The notes under the pieces are model-generated. The model did not search any database. It worked only from the letters and a program-made list of their open reading frames with translations, and had not been told where the DNA came from. A stretch of DNA of 28,891 bases from a virus: positions 1 through 28,891 of IMG/VR virus record IMGVR_UViG_3300040806_001781, one strand, 5' to 3'. This document shows positions 7,709 to 15,423 of this stretch, piece by piece. The stretch's first letter is position 1. The number at the start of each line of letters is the position of its first letter. A program made the position numbers and the translations under genes.

Positions 7709-10255
7709 ATGTATGATATCTTTTATATTGGAAAACGTGATAATAATTGGAAAAGCTTTAAAGAAAATTATATCACAGCTAAACAAGCCGATTCTATTTT
7801 AGATGCACAAAGTAAAAGTTTAACAGACTTTTTCTATGCTGTACCTAACGATGTAATTGTTAACGATTTTGATTTTGACTACACTCCTGATAATTGGAGT
7901 AAAGAATACGTTCATGTTTTTAAAAACACAGAAAAATTTGACGGTATTGCACTAATACCTAAACGTATTCCGATACTTAACAGAGAATGGGACTATAGAT
8001 TTTTTGTTAATAAAAAAGAAGTAGACCAAGTTGTAAGTAAACCAAAGCCATATGATATATTTGAAATAGATTCATATGAGCAGTATCAGTATGCACTAGA
8101 AAATAGTACTACTGATATGTTTTGGATGGTTAGCTCTGAAATAAAATATAACAAAGAATTTTTAGATAATTTTTATATTAGTCATCACGATTCTTCCTTG
8201 CGTAAACAAACACATGCTTTTGGACATCAGTTAGAAGACGAAGTTGTTTATAATGGTGTATTTTTGTGTTCTAAACAACTTCCCTTGTCAAAAAGAGAAG
8301 TAGAATATAGGTTTCCTGTTAACAAGATTGAACATGAAGAAATTATATCAGAACCTAGATTGTATGATATCTATAATATAAAAAATTATGAAGATTATAA
8401 AAGTATACTAGACAGCACTAACAGAGAACTGTTTTGGCTTGTTCCAGATGATGTAGAACCTAATGCAGACTTTTTCTTTGACTTACATTTTCCTTTTGAA
8501 AACGAGTATGATAGAAAAATTAATCATGTATTCTTGAATGGTGAAGTTTATGACGGAATCGTACTAGCATCTAAGCATACTCCTATACTCAAAAGAGAGT
8601 TTGAGCATAGATTTATTATTAGCAAAAAAGAACACGCTGTTCAAGCAAGTACTCCGAAGTCTTTTCCTAAGTATGATTTTAAAACGTATGATGAATATAT
8701 AAACACCGTTGAAAAATGTACTGTTGATATGTTTTGGTGGACACCGGATGATGTTATTGTAGAAAATTTTGATTATAGTATGTATATAGATCATCATAAC
8801 AGTTACGATAGAAGTATTAATCATGTTTTTAAAAATGGTGACTACTATGACGGAATAGTACTTTTTAGTAAAAAATCAATTATAACACGTAGAGAATTTG
8901 AGCATAGATTTATAACACATAAAAAAGAACACGATATAATTGCAAGCAAGCCTAAGCCTTATGATGTATTTGAAATAGAAACACTTGACGATTATCAGAA
9001 TGTATTGCAAGAAACATCTCAAGACATGTTTTGGATGAGTTCTCCAAATATACGTGTAAACAATGATTTGATTAATAACTTTACAATTAGTCATCATGAA
9101 AGTGTAGATAGAAAACAAAATCATAGTTTTATTCATCAAGTAGAAGATCGTATGTTAAGAAATGGTCTATACTTATGTACAGTACATACTCCGGTAACTG
9201 AACGAGAAATAAAATATAGATTTTTAGCAAATCGTAAAGAGTGGGACGAAGTTGGATCTTATCCAACTAACTATGATGTATTTGAAGTTGACAGCTACGA
9301 AGAATATGAATATGCACTGAATAATTCATATACTGAGATGTTTTATGCAGTACCGAGTCATATAAAGGTAAATAACAGCTTTAAATTTGATGATTATTTT
9401 TCACATGATAACGAATTTGATCGCACAGTTACCCATGTATTTAAAAACGGTGAGTATCACGACGGTTTAAAATTATTTTCTAAACATAGTCCTATTGCTA
9501 GCAGAGAATTTGAATACGGGTTTATCATACATAAAAAAGAACTAGATATTACAGCAAGTTTACCTGCAGAGTTTGATGTTGTTTTTATTAGTTATAATGA
9601 GCCTAATGCAGACGAAAATTATGAAAGATTACTTTCTAAATTTCCAAACGCAAAACGTGTACACGGTGTAAAAGGCATTCACCAAGCACACATTGAAGCA
9701 GCAAAAATATGTACAACAAAGATGTTTTTTGTAGTAGACGGTGATGCACAACTGGTTGATGATTTTACATTTAATTATCAAGTACCTTTATGGAACATGG
9801 ATATGGTGCATGTATGGCGAAGTAAGAATCCCGTAAACGGATTAGAGTACGGTTATGGCGGCGTAAAATTATTACCTAGAGAATTAACAATTAATGTTGA
9901 TATTAATAGTCCTGATATGACTACTAGTATTAGTAATAAATTAAAAGTTGTAGAGTCAGTTTCAAATTATAGTATGTTTAATACTGACGAGTTTAGTACT
10001 TGGAAAAGCGCATTTAGAGAATGTGTAAAACTATCATCTAAAACAATTAGAGGACAAGTAAATGAAGACACAGAAAGAAGACTTAAAATTTGGTGTGAAA
10101 GGGGATCTTCGGCAGAATTTGGAAGATATTCTATTAGTGGCGCTTGCAGCGGCCGTGATTACGGTTATGACAATCGCGATAGGCCAGATAAGTTAAATTT
10201 AATAAACGATTTTGATTGGTTATATGAACAATTTTCAAAACATACCCTGGGATAA
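7709..10255 (+). CDS. Large repeat protein with C-terminal glycosyltransferase-like domain
   Basis: An 848-residue protein built from six tandem units of about 100 residues, starting near residues 2, 115, 219, 322, 418 and 522. A longer C-terminal unit runs from about 622 to 848. Each repeat runs YDVFEI..., then MFWMVPDDV, then NHVFKNGxYxDGI, then KREFEHRF and KKEHD. The terminal unit keeps the same order but has FVVDGDAQL (674-682), a plausible DxD metal/nucleotide-sugar site, and a longer N-terminal half. The repeats therefore look like shortened, DxD-lacking copies of that domain. I recall large repeat proteins of this kind (labelled VrlC-like) in T4-like cyanophages. There is no signal peptide or membrane segment. 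A role in glycosylation or as a large structural/adhesive protein is inferred. Confidence 0.65.
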   Translation: MYDIFYIGKRDNNWKSFKENYITAKQADSILDAQSKSLTDFFYAVPNDVIVNDFDFDYTPDNWSKEYVHVFKNTEKFDGIALIPKRIPILNREWDYRFFVNKKEVDQVVSKPKPYDIFEIDSYEQYQYALENSTTDMFWMVSSEIKYNKEFLDNFYISHHDSSLRKQTHAFGHQLEDEVVYNGVFLCSKQLPLSKREVEYRFPVNKIEHEEIISEPRLYDIYNIKNYEDYKSILDSTNRELFWLVPDDVEPNADFFFDLHFPFENEYDRKINHVFLNGEVYDGIVLASKHTPILKREFEHRFIISKKEHAVQASTPKSFPKYDFKTYDEYINTVEKCTVDMFWWTPDDVIVENFDYSMYIDHHNSYDRSINHVFKNGDYYDGIVLFSKKSIITRREFEHRFITHKKEHDIIASKPKPYDVFEIETLDDYQNVLQETSQDMFWMSSPNIRVNNDLINNFTISHHESVDRKQNHSFIHQVEDRMLRNGLYLCTVHTPVTEREIKYRFLANRKEWDEVGSYPTNYDVFEVDSYEEYEYALNNSYTEMFYAVPSHIKVNNSFKFDDYFSHDNEFDRTVTHVFKNGEYHDGLKLFSKHSPIASREFEYGFIIHKKELDITASLPAEFDVVFISYNEPNADENYERLLSKFPNAKRVHGVKGIHQAHIEAAKICTTKMFFVVDGDAQLVDDFTFNYQVPLWNMDMVHVWRSKNPVNGLEYGYGGVKLLPRELTINVDINSPDMTTSISNKLKVVESVSNYSMFNTDEFSTWKSAFRECVKLSSKTIRGQVNEDTERRLKIWCERGSSAEFGRYSISGACSGRDYGYDNRDRPDKLNLINDFDWLYEQFSKHTLG
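7715..9572 (+). repeat. Six tandem ~100-codon repeats inside the 848-codon gene
   Basis: Coding repeats of about 290-340 bases, recognisable by recurring codon blocks for MFW, DD/N-x-x-V, NHVFKNG, DGI, SKxxP, REFEHRF and KKEHD. Divergence between units is considerable at the DNA level, so this is an old amplification instead of recent slippage. Two antisense reading frames (around 8564-8824 and 8876-9139) look alike only because they lie opposite equivalent repeat segments. Confidence 0.8.
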
Positions 10256-11213
10256 TATTACTGAGTTTGGCCAGAAAACTCTCCTAAAGAGCCATCTTTT
10301 CACGGTTTCGTGGATCACCACTAGATATTGTAATTATGAGTGCAGTTATTGCTGGCCTCACGCTAGATCTAGTACCCCAGATCCAAAGCCAACAGAATTG
10401 TACTTAAACACAATGGATAGTATCAAGGCACAGGCAAGAGCTAATGGTTTTACTGATTTCCACTTCAGTTTTAGTGGAGGCGAACCTACTGTGAATAAAC
10501 AGTTCTTACCCTTAGTAGAACACTACTGTAAAGACGAAGCACCTGAGTATCAAAGCATACATATGACCACAAATCTAAGTCCAGGAAGCAAGTGGTGGAA
10601 TAAATACTTAGAAGCAACACAAACTTTACAGCGCAGAAGTATAACAGCAAGTTTTCACGACGAATTTGCTAAAGAACAAGAGTTTGGTGATAAATGCTTA
10701 CAACTTATAAATGGAGGAGTTTTTGTTACAATCAATCAAGTTATGGTTCCAGAAAAGTTTGAAGAACTTTACGAACGCTTGGAACGATTTGCCGCCAGAG
10801 GTATTAACGTCACTCTCAAGCCACAGTCCGATCCTACCGCCAGCTTCGTGGTACATGGATACAGCGATGAGCAAATACAAAAAATGCGATCAGGATTCCC
10901 TCAAACATGGAAAGGTGAACAAGTCGCACAAATCTTACTTAAAGACGATAAAGGAATAGAGTACGAATTAGACCAAGCAGAACGTTTTAATGCATTTGGC
11001 TTTAACAAGTTTCAAGGGTGGACTTGCAATGCAGGTTATCAAGGCATAATTATTCGTGACAACGAAGTTAGAAGAAGTCACAGTTGTCACGACGAAATAT
11101 TAGGAACAGTATCAAACGGGTTTGAATTATTTAAGAAACCTGCGAAGTGCATAACACCTAGTTGTATGAGTAGTGCAGATAGTAAATTGCCAAAGGTAAA
11201 GTATGAAAGTTGA
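10224..11213 (+). CDS. Radical SAM enzyme with C-terminal SPASM/twitch-like Cys module
   Basis: A 329-residue radical SAM protein. CNYECSYC (Cys36, 40, 43) ligates the [4Fe-4S]-SAM cluster, and SGGEP (84-88) binds the SAM amino group. A C-terminal module GWTC (Cys268), HSC (Cys288) and Cys309/Cys314 followed by LPK suggests an auxiliary Fe-S cluster. Three further genes in this window share this module. Such enzymes commonly modify peptides or sugars by C-H activation. The frame opens at TTG 10212, but ATG 10224 is preferred; neither has a clear ribosome site, and both overlap the previous gene. Parts of the gene (about 10250-10400 and 10790-10870) have visibly more G and C at third positions than neighbours. 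Confidence 0.87.
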   Translation: MNNFQNIPWDNITEFGQKTLLKSHLFTVSWITTRYCNYECSYCWPHARSSTPDPKPTELYLNTMDSIKAQARANGFTDFHFSFSGGEPTVNKQFLPLVEHYCKDEAPEYQSIHMTTNLSPGSKWWNKYLEATQTLQRRSITASFHDEFAKEQEFGDKCLQLINGGVFVTINQVMVPEKFEELYERLERFAARGINVTLKPQSDPTASFVVHGYSDEQIQKMRSGFPQTWKGEQVAQILLKDDKGIEYELDQAERFNAFGFNKFQGWTCNAGYQGIIIRDNEVRRSHSCHDEILGTVSNGFELFKKPAKCITPSCMSSADSKLPKVKYES

Positions 11214-11823
11214 TATAGAAGACGTATTGTTTTGGATGGATGCTATTCGCAACAGCGAAGATAGATATCGCACACTCGAAAGTTTTTGGAAAGGTCAAGT
11301 ACATAGTAAAGTATGGCTTGTTGAACAACTTGAAAAAATTTTACTTCAGTACCATAAAGAAAAAACAATAGCAATATACGGTGGCTGGAATGGCGTATTA
11401 TCTAGTATACTATTCAATAGCAAAATTAATATTAAACACATCACAAGTATTGATATTGATCCTGTTTGTGAAGAAATTGCAACAACAATTAATAGACGTC
11501 AAGAAATAGAAGGACGATTTAGTGCAATTACTTCTGATATGGTATATCATTACGAAAATGTTGATATTGTTATTAATACTAGTTGCGAACACATTACACA
11601 AGAACAATACGTCAAGTGGTTAAAAAATCAACCTGATGATGCAGTTATTGTACTACAAAGCAATAATTACTTTGATCACGAAGAACATATACGGTGTTCG
11701 ATTGACTTAAATGATTTTACAAAAATGAGTGGCATAAAACCTTTATATAGAGGTATTATGGAAACACCTAAATATGAACGTTATATGATTATTGGAAAGA
11801 AAAAATTTAATGAAGTTTTATAA
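11203..11823 (+). CDS. Class I SAM-dependent methyltransferase-like protein
   Basis: A 206-residue Rossmann-fold protein. IAIYGGWNG (57-65) is motif I, SIDIDP (82-87) supplies the acidic residues that bind the SAM ribose, SDMVYH (111-116) fits the adenine-binding motif, and VDIVINTSCEH (120-130) is the motif IV strand. The Gly-Trp-Asn form of motif I is unusual but in place. AAAGG lies 6 bases upstream of the ATG, and the gene overlaps the preceding radical SAM gene by 11 bases, implying joint translation. The methyl acceptor is unknown. Its stop is shared, in a TTATAA palindrome, with the stop of the opposing gene. Confidence 0.78.
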   Translation: MKVDIEDVLFWMDAIRNSEDRYRTLESFWKGQVHSKVWLVEQLEKILLQYHKEKTIAIYGGWNGVLSSILFNSKINIKHITSIDIDPVCEEIATTINRRQEIEGRFSAITSDMVYHYENVDIVINTSCEHITQEQYVKWLKNQPDDAVIVLQSNNYFDHEEHIRCSIDLNDFTKMSGIKPLYRGIMETPKYERYMIIGKKKFNEVL

Positions 11824-12465
11824 GTATAATGCGTAATCTTTATATTTTTCTAAACTTCTTTTAAGTAATTCTTCGTGCTTATCGTTATCAACTATTCCTG
11901 CAATACTAAGAATAATCTTAGGACGTTTAGTTGCAATAGCACCGTGCCAAACGTCTGCATTATTAAATGCAAAGCACGGAGATACTAGATTAGGATACAC
12001 TTTGTTCTCTCCTGTTTCGTCTGGACAAAAATAAAATGTATTATATCTAGGATCTGTTAGATAGATTGTATAGCGTCTAGGCTCTGTTGGATTGTTCTTG
12101 TCATGGGTGTCTTGATGCGGCGGAATTTCTCCCATTTGATATAACATTCCGCCAACTGTTAGTTGTTTAAAAGGTAGTTGCCTAATACAGTTTGCAATAC
12201 TAGGAAATGTTTCTTCAAACCCAGGATGAAATAACACACCTTCGTTTATGCCTTCTTCTCGTCTATTTCCCCACATTTCAGGATCGAATCGATGCCAGTC
12301 TTTTGGTTCTACACATGATGCTGCTAATGCCCAAGTGTGTCTATTAGACTCGTACTCCCAGTAATCAGTATCTAAAAACTTATGGTTGTGAAACCAGTCA
12401 ACTATAGTAGCTTCGTCTGGCCATTCTACATCAATATCGATTGGAAGGTATACTAGATTTTTCAT
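11818..12465 (-). CDS. 2OG-Fe(II) oxygenase-like protein (aspartyl/asparaginyl hydroxylase type)
   Basis: A 215-residue double-stranded beta-helix protein. PPHQDTHD gives His117/Asp119, and ADVWHGA gives the distal His174, together the 2-His-1-carboxylate iron site. The basic stretch KRPK (180-183) supplies the likely 2-oxoglutarate ligand. RYTIYL and FAFNNADVWH follow the strand order of the aspartyl/asparaginyl beta-hydroxylase group. The start at ATG 12465 is preferred over 12477 because GAGGAT lies just before it and the previous gene stops one base upstream. The hydroxylation substrate is unknown. It ends face to face with the methyltransferase gene. Confidence 0.8.
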   Translation of the reverse strand: MKNLVYLPIDIDVEWPDEATIVDWFHNHKFLDTDYWEYESNRHTWALAASCVEPKDWHRFDPEMWGNRREEGINEGVLFHPGFEETFPSIANCIRQLPFKQLTVGGMLYQMGEIPPHQDTHDKNNPTEPRRYTIYLTDPRYNTFYFCPDETGENKVYPNLVSPCFAFNNADVWHGAIATKRPKIILSIAGIVDNDKHEELLKRSLEKYKDYALYL

Positions 12466-12466
12466 G

Positions 12467-12970
12467 TTAATCCTCATATGTGCTTATTTGTAAAACTATA
12501 CGCGGCGAATAACCGATATTTGAAGCACCATGTATAGCAGACGAGTTTACATATTCGTATAAGTCGCCTTTCTTATAATTAGTAATTACTGTATCTTCAT
12601 ACAGAAATAAATGACCCGGTTCGTAGTCTTGCCACGGCATCCAATACCGTTTGCTGTTCTTTTGAAACTTAGTATGCGGATCAACGTGTATTGGCATAAA
12701 GTTTCCAGGTAACATTTTGGTAATCCACCAATGGAAGTTGTCTTGTATAAAGGGCGGAGCAACATTAAATGTAGTATTATTCTGTGTAAACATATAAAAG
12801 AATATGTCATCGTCTTTAAATCCTGCTGCCCTTGCTTTTGCGTATTCTGCTTCTTCTTCAGGACTGTCTGGTTTCTTGCCCTCAGCAGGTCTGGCAGTAC
12901 CACGATTAGATAGTATTTCTTCTACCCATTCGTCCTTAATCCAATCTGAAAAGTTACCAATAAACTTCAT
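12467..12970 (-). CDS. 2OG-Fe(II) oxygenase-like protein
   Basis: A 167-residue oxygenase fold. MPIHVDPHT gives His95/Asp97, SAIHGASN gives the distal His147, and SPRIVLQIS gives Arg157 for 2-oxoglutarate. The full HxD...H...R set is present. A short, charged, probably disordered segment (RPAEGKKPDSPEEEAEYAKA, about 27-46) interrupts the N-terminal part, and its codons are richer in G and C than the neighbourhood. The start lies in an ATGA overlap with the upstream radical SAM gene, so the two are translated together. The substrate may be the product of that enzyme, but this is inference. Confidence 0.8.
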   Translation of the reverse strand: MKFIGNFSDWIKDEWVEEILSNRGTARPAEGKKPDSPEEEAEYAKARAAGFKDDDIFFYMFTQNNTTFNVAPPFIQDNFHWWITKMLPGNFMPIHVDPHTKFQKNSKRYWMPWQDYEPGHLFLYEDTVITNYKKGDLYEYVNSSAIHGASNIGYSPRIVLQISTYED

Positions 12971-14250
12971 CTATACATCCTTATGTAAGGAAAAATCTTT
13001 TCATAATCTACGTTTCTAATACGTTTATACAAATCAAACACTCTAGTACGTTCTTTAACTTCTGCATCAAAGTTTTCAATATTTGCATACAAGTGAGCCG
13101 GAATAGACTTTAAATAATTAAGTGTGGCATTATTATTCTTAAACATAGGATGATCTTTGTTGTTCAGAGTATATGTTTCGATACGTCTTTTTAAGTCTTG
13201 TTTTTGATCGTCTTCTAAAAACTTTATATCTAAGTAACTAGGATCTTTAACAATATTAAATCCAATACGCATACCGTCTTTATATATAGATTTAAAGTTT
13301 TCAAATATGTCCTCAAAGTCTAAAATATTTAAACAGTTAAATGTAGTTGAAATATCTAAATTAATATCAGGGTCTTCTAATATCAACTCAACATTCTTTT
13401 TAAATTTAACATAATCTGTTGGAAAACGAATTGCTTTTAATTTCGCAGGATCTACATGATCGTAGCTCGCTACCAGTGTTGCAGATTTAAACTTTTTTAG
13501 TACACGTAGTTGTTTTTTGTTTATTAGTGTAAAATTTGAAATCATTTTAATGTGTATATTTTTTGCTAGATCCGTCTCTACTAATTTGTCTAGCAACTTA
13601 ATAGCAAAAGGATTTACAAATGCCTCTCCGCCTAACAATTCTAAATCGTGACAAACTTTTAATGCTGGTTCTAATTGTTCAATTACTTTTTCGGCATTGT
13701 CGTGACTAGCAAGTCCTGCAAAGTTTCTTAATGTTTCGTCTACTTTTTCTGCTTCGACGTCTACAAATTTTTGCCAAGCAGGAAGCTCTTCTCCGAGTAT
13801 TTTAATTTCTTGCACTTCATCTTGTATTTTACTACTAGCGAGTTGATTACACATTATGCATTTTAAATTACACAAGTTTCCAATTTTTAAGTCAATGTAT
13901 TTTGGTAGGGAAGTAATATGGCCATTGTTGTTATATGCTTCTTCAACTATATCTTCGTCTAGTACCACATCCTTTAAAGATTTTTGTCTGTATGAAAATC
14001 CGCCTGCATCTTCAATTTTCCAACAGTTATCACAATGACTATTACGCACTCCGTTGATTAGATCCATACGTAACTGTTTGTAATATTCATGATTCCACAT
14101 ATCTTCTATACCTACTTCAAGAATAGAAAAATATTCGCCTTTGTGTATGATGACAGGATAACTCATGCAGCATAACTTATAATGCCCGTTTGGAGACGAG
14201 TTAATGTGATTGAAAGGAATTTTGCAAAATGTACTTTCGCTTTTGTGCAT
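12967..14250 (-). CDS. Radical SAM enzyme with N-terminal twitch domain
   Basis: A 427-residue protein with two cysteine sets. The N-terminal module (Cys9, Cys27/28, Cys73 and Cys76, with NHINSSPNG and KLCCMS between) is the arrangement of radical SAM proteins with an N-terminal twitch auxiliary-cluster domain. The catalytic core has CNLKCIMC (Cys127, 131, 134) and LLGGE (205-209). Two homologues lie at 16120 and 21062. The first gene of its block, it is preceded by AAGGA and a TATAAATA box on the minus strand. The substrate is unknown. Nearby oxygenases and the methyltransferase suggest a multi-step modification. Confidence 0.87.
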   Translation of the reverse strand: MHKSESTFCKIPFNHINSSPNGHYKLCCMSYPVIIHKGEYFSILEVGIEDMWNHEYYKQLRMDLINGVRNSHCDNCWKIEDAGGFSYRQKSLKDVVLDEDIVEEAYNNNGHITSLPKYIDLKIGNLCNLKCIMCNQLASSKIQDEVQEIKILGEELPAWQKFVDVEAEKVDETLRNFAGLASHDNAEKVIEQLEPALKVCHDLELLGGEAFVNPFAIKLLDKLVETDLAKNIHIKMISNFTLINKKQLRVLKKFKSATLVASYDHVDPAKLKAIRFPTDYVKFKKNVELILEDPDINLDISTTFNCLNILDFEDIFENFKSIYKDGMRIGFNIVKDPSYLDIKFLEDDQKQDLKRRIETYTLNNKDHPMFKNNNATLNYLKSIPAHLYANIENFDAEVKERTRVFDLYKRIRNVDYEKIFPYIRMYR

Positions 14251-14266
14251 TTAAGTAGTGTCCTTG

Positions 14267-14283
14267 TGTAAATAATATTTATA
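14267..14283. promoter_or_regulatory. Divergent T4-late-like promoter boxes
   Basis: The minus strand carries an exact TATAAATA at 14283-14276, and the plus strand a one-mismatch TGTAAATA at 14267-14274. The inner edge of each box is 26 bases from the start codon it would serve (14250 on minus, 14300 on plus), so the two are almost symmetrical. Start sites six bases past the boxes would leave roughly 20-base leaders; the minus leader contains AAGGA. A chance match to an eight-base AT motif is quite possible in this sequence, but the position supports function. Confidence 0.5.
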
Positions 14284-14299
14284 ATAGTAGTGGTTAATA

Positions 14300-15385
14300 A
14301 TGTTTTTATTTGAAGAACTTAAACAAGTACATATAGAAATTACAACTCGTTGTCAAGCAAGTTGTCCAATGTGTAGCAGAAATTATCACGGAGGACTTGA
14401 AAATCCTAATCTACGCTTAAATGACTGGACTTTAGACGAGTTTGTTTCTATTTTTGACAATACGTTAGTTAATCAACTTTCGGGTGTGTACTTTTGTGGA
14501 AACTTTGGCGACCCAATTATTAACAATGATCTTGCAGAAATGTGTAATCATTTAACTATTAATAATCCTAAAATGAGTGTTCGTATACACACTAATGGAA
14601 GTGCAAGATCATTAGACTGGTGGAAAAAGTTACCTTCAAAGTTACCTAAAGACCATGTTGTTGTATTTGCCTTAGACGGACTAGCAGACACACATCACAT
14701 TTATCGTATTGGTACTAAGTTTGAACAAATACTTAAAAATGCACAAGCATTTATACAAGCAGGCGGAATTGCTGAATGGGTGTTTATTAAATTCAAGCAC
14801 AACGAGCATCAAGTCGACGAAGCGCAGCGTATAGCTACAGAAATAGGTTTTCAAAGATTTAGTGTTAAGAATAGTTCAAGATTTTTAACGGATGATAAAT
14901 TTGATGTATACGACGAAACTGGAAATATAATTTACCATTTAGAACCGCCTAGCGAAAATGAAATACAGTTTATTTCAAAAGATATTGTAAACAATGTTGA
15001 CAAATGGCTCGACAATGTTGAAATAGAATGTTATGTTAATAAACACAAAGAAATTTATATGGATGCTCATAGAATGTTATGGCCCTGTTGTTTCTTAGCA
15101 TCAACACCGTATAATCATAACGAGCCTTCTAGTATTATACATCAATTAAAAATACGAGCAGTTGACGAATACAATGACGTAGTTAAATATTTTGGTAGCG
15201 AAGATGCATTAGACTTAACTAAACATCATGCTAAAGATATAATCAATTCTACAGCTTGGCAAAATATTTGGCAGGAAAAATGGTCAAAGAAACAATTACT
15301 AGTTTGTGCTAAAACTTGCGGCAAGTCAAAAGTTAAAGAGTTTTCAAAACCTACTGAACAAATTATTCAAAGGATTAATTTATAA
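14300..15385 (+). CDS. Radical SAM/SPASM-like enzyme with GNFGDP motif
   Basis: A 361-residue radical SAM protein. CQASCPMC (Cys18, 22, 25) binds the catalytic cluster. The usual GGEP is replaced by CGNFGDP (66-72). The C-terminal part has Cys244, the pair Cys263/264 (WPCCFLAS) and Cys336/340 (VCAKTCG), an arrangement consistent with a SPASM-type auxiliary cluster domain. It has a different architecture from the other seven radical SAM proteins here. It heads the plus-strand block, 50 bases after a divergent start, with a weak ribosome site. A 12-codon micro-ORF immediately follows its stop. Confidence 0.84.
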   Translation: MFLFEELKQVHIEITTRCQASCPMCSRNYHGGLENPNLRLNDWTLDEFVSIFDNTLVNQLSGVYFCGNFGDPIINNDLAEMCNHLTINNPKMSVRIHTNGSARSLDWWKKLPSKLPKDHVVVFALDGLADTHHIYRIGTKFEQILKNAQAFIQAGGIAEWVFIKFKHNEHQVDEAQRIATEIGFQRFSVKNSSRFLTDDKFDVYDETGNIIYHLEPPSENEIQFISKDIVNNVDKWLDNVEIECYVNKHKEIYMDAHRMLWPCCFLASTPYNHNEPSSIIHQLKIRAVDEYNDVVKYFGSEDALDLTKHHAKDIINSTAWQNIWQEKWSKKQLLVCAKTCGKSKVKEFSKPTEQIIQRINL

Positions 15386-15423
15386 TGAGCATGTCAAGAT
15401 TAATACAGGGTTTTAAAGAATGA
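15385..15423 (+). CDS. 12-codon micro-ORF, coupled on both sides
   Basis: An ATG at 15385 begins inside the previous stop (TAATG), and the 12-codon frame MSMSRLIQGFKE ends in a TGA that overlaps the next gene's ATG (ATGA). It exactly fills the only gap of its block. AGGA lies 10 bases upstream. It may be a translated spacer that carries ribosomes between two genes, a very small peptide (even a substrate of the flanking enzymes), or chance. Nothing but geometry supports translation. Confidence 0.3.
   Translation: MSMSRLIQGFKE

Noticed and set aside
8564-9139. Two antisense open frames opposite the repeat protein
   Set aside because: They resemble each other only because they lie opposite equivalent repeat units; no ribosome sites, and Ile/Tyr/Phe-rich products typical of antisense AT-rich DNA.
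12586-12903. 105-codon minus-strand frame inside the oxygenase gene
   Set aside because: Fully inside a gene with complete catalytic motifs in another frame; product has no recognisable pattern.
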